The notes under the pieces: generated by a model
Databases searched by the model: none
Told to the model about the DNA's origin: nothing
Seen by the model: the letters and a program-made list of their open reading frames with translations, nothing else
Part shown: one piece after another, positions 42,282 through 43,422 of the stretch
How the letters are laid out: each line of letters opens with the position of its first letter
Position numbering within the stretch: position 1 is the first letter of the stretch
Source of the DNA: Spirochaetales bacterium
GTDB taxonomy: Bacteria; Spirochaetota; Spirochaetia; DSM-27196; Salinispiraceae
DNA: 43,422 bases
Assembly: GCA_009991955.1 (NCBI GenBank)
Contig: JAACWS010000027.1
Coordinates: 1-43,422, forward strand
Direction: 5' to 3'
Translations under genes and position numbers: made by a program

Positions 42282-43422
42282 TTGAAGAAGATAGAAATGA
42301 CTACCCCCTTGGTAGAGTTAGATGGCGATGAAATGACTCGGGTCCTGTGGCCCATTATTAAGGAGAAGCTTATCGCTCCCTTTGTGGATTTGAAGATTGA
42401 GTACTACGACCTTGGCCTCGAAGAGCGGGAAAGAACCCAGGACCAGGTTACCATCGACGCTGCCTTGGCGATCAAGAAGTACGGGGTAGGGGTTAAAAAT
42501 GCCACCATTACCCCCAACGCCGAGCGGTTAAAAGAGTACAACCTTACCCAAATGTGGAAGAGTCCCAACGGCACGGTCCGGGCTATGCTCGACGGTACCG
42601 TATTCCGCAAGCCCATCCTGGTAAAGAACGTAAAGCCGAATGTAACTACCTGGAAAAAGCCGATTAGTATTGGCCGTCACGCTTACGGTGACGTGTATAG
42701 AAACGTTGAGATCCTCGTACCCGGAGCGGGAAAGGCCGAGTTAGTTTTTACTGGGGCCGATGGAAAGGTCCTTCGACAAACGATTCATGACTTTTCGGGT
42801 GCCGGGGTGATTCAAGGTCTCCATAACACTGACACCTCGATTAGGAGTTTTGCCCGGGCGTGTTTTACCTACGCCTTAGATGAAAAAATTGACTGTTGGT
42901 TTGCGACCAAGGACACGATTTCCAAGATTTACGACCATCGGTTCAAAGATATTTTCCAGGAGATTTTTGATGCCGAGTACGCAGATCAGTTCAAGGCTGC
43001 CGGTATCGAGTACTTCTATACCTTAATCGACGACGTGGTCGCCCGAATGATGAAGACCGAGGGCGGCATTCTCTGGGCCTGTAAAAACTACGACGGCGAC
43101 GTTATGAGCGACATGGTAGCTAGTGCCTCCGGTAGTTTGGCTATGATGACCAGCGTCCTGGTCAGTCCTGAGGGCTTTTTTGAATACGAGGCCGCCCACG
43201 GAACCGTCCAGCGCCATTACTATAAACACTTGAAGGGCGAGAAGACCAGCACTAACTCGGTAGCCCTCATTTTTGCCTGGTCCGGTGCCCTGCGTAAGCG
43301 CGGAGAGATGGACGGGCTGAAAGACTTGGTGGCCTTTGCCGACCGCTTAGAGTCTGCAACCCTAGGGACCATTGAGTCGGGAATTATGACCGGCGACCTG
43401 GCTCTGATTTGTGAGCCCAAGG
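42282..43422 (+). CDS. icd: NADP-dependent isocitrate dehydrogenase, eukaryote-like type (3' end beyond the window)
   Basis: Oxidatively decarboxylates isocitrate to 2-oxoglutarate, making NADPH. About 380 codons are present and the frame is open to the window edge; the family is about 400-410 residues, so only a short C-terminus is missing. Sequence landmarks match the homodimeric type found in eukaryotes and some bacteria rather than E. coli Icd: [87 protein letters not shown] and [12 protein letters not shown]. The TTG at 42282 has AAGGAG 6 bases upstream; the in-frame ATG at 42297 is too far from it. Confidence 0.93.
   Translation, partial: MKKIEMTTPLVELDGDEMTRVLWPIIKEKLIAPFVDLKIEYYDLGLEERERTQDQVTIDAALAIKKYGVGVKNATITPNAERLKEYNLTQMWKSPNGTVRAMLDGTVFRKPILVKNVKPNVTTWKKPISIGRHAYGDVYRNVEILVPGAGKAELVFTGADGKVLRQTIHDFSGAGVIQGLHNTDTSIRSFARACFTYALDEKIDCWFATKDTISKIYDHRFKDIFQEIFDAEYADQFKAAGIEYFYTLIDDVVARMMKTEGGILWACKNYDGDVMSDMVASASGSLAMMTSVLVSPEGFFEYEAAHGTVQRHYYKHLKGEKTSTNSVALIFAWSGALRKRGEMDGLKDLVAFADRLESATLGTIESGIMTGDLALICEPK

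Overview
The window looks like a compact, roughly half-GC chromosomal segment of a free-living, motile spirochaete (Spirochaetaceae/Spirochaetales-like). This is inferred from a spirochaete-style FlgM behind a sigma-28-like promoter, three ABC solute-binding proteins whose signal peptides end in FAGG with no lipobox cysteine, a cyclophilin-FKBP dual immunophilin lipoprotein, and a conserved TPR-lipoprotein neighbourhood. I cannot name the genus. Genes are tightly packed: no gene-free stretch exceeds about 190 bases, and start/stop overlaps are frequent. I saw no tRNA, rRNA, CRISPR array, prophage or complete insertion sequence.

Layout: (1) 1-1.9 kb, minus: amino-acid ABC transporter (ATPase cut by the window edge, permease, binding protein). 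(2) 1.9-3.0 kb: broken AlbA_2/RecG-like regulator. (3) 3.1-6.4 kb, plus: pyrC-hisA-hisE(degenerate HisI)-SDR. (4) 6.4-8.5 kb, minus: leuB-trpS. (5) 8.7-11.0 kb, plus: HDOD signalling protein, then a glutaredoxin/OsmC pair behind a strong promoter and a structured leader. (6) 11.0-14.2 kb, minus: rsmI, flgM, a dehydrogenase-fold pseudoenzyme and a SpoU methyltransferase. The methyltransferase 3' end runs into a 143-bp element bounded by inverted repeats. (7) 14.3-18.9 kb, plus: zinc-ribbon membrane protein, aspS, serA-like, dual immunophilin. (8) 19.1-26.4 kb, plus: complete oligopeptide ABC transporter plus a small membrane protein. (9) 26.4-33.7 kb: membrane-linked class III nucleotide cyclase (minus), radA (plus), TraB-family, DHH phosphoesterase and TPR lipoprotein (minus). 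(10) 33.8-37.6 kb, plus: unknown exported protein, histidine phosphatase, ROK repressor. (11) 37.6-41.1 kb, plus: sugar ABC transporter (binding protein and two permeases, no ATPase) behind a 13-bp perfect palindromic operator. (12) 41.2-42.2 kb, minus: CsgG-like lipoprotein. (13) 42.3 kb to the end: eukaryote-type NADP isocitrate dehydrogenase, cut by the window edge.

The most interesting general signal concerns genes with no Shine-Dalgarno sequence: pyrC, aspS, the cyclase, the TPR lipoprotein, the exported protein facing it, the CsgG-like lipoprotein and probably rsmI. Each has a -10-like hexamer ending 6-8 nt before its start codon, which predicts leaderless mRNAs. At 33.7 kb one self-complementary TTGCAA hexamer appears to be the -35 of both divergent leaderless promoters. 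Other points of interest are a HisI domain and an iron-alcohol-dehydrogenase homologue that have each lost their catalytic motifs, a leader RNA before the glutaredoxin gene, and a membrane-protein gene whose good SD is followed by ATC rather than a normal start codon.
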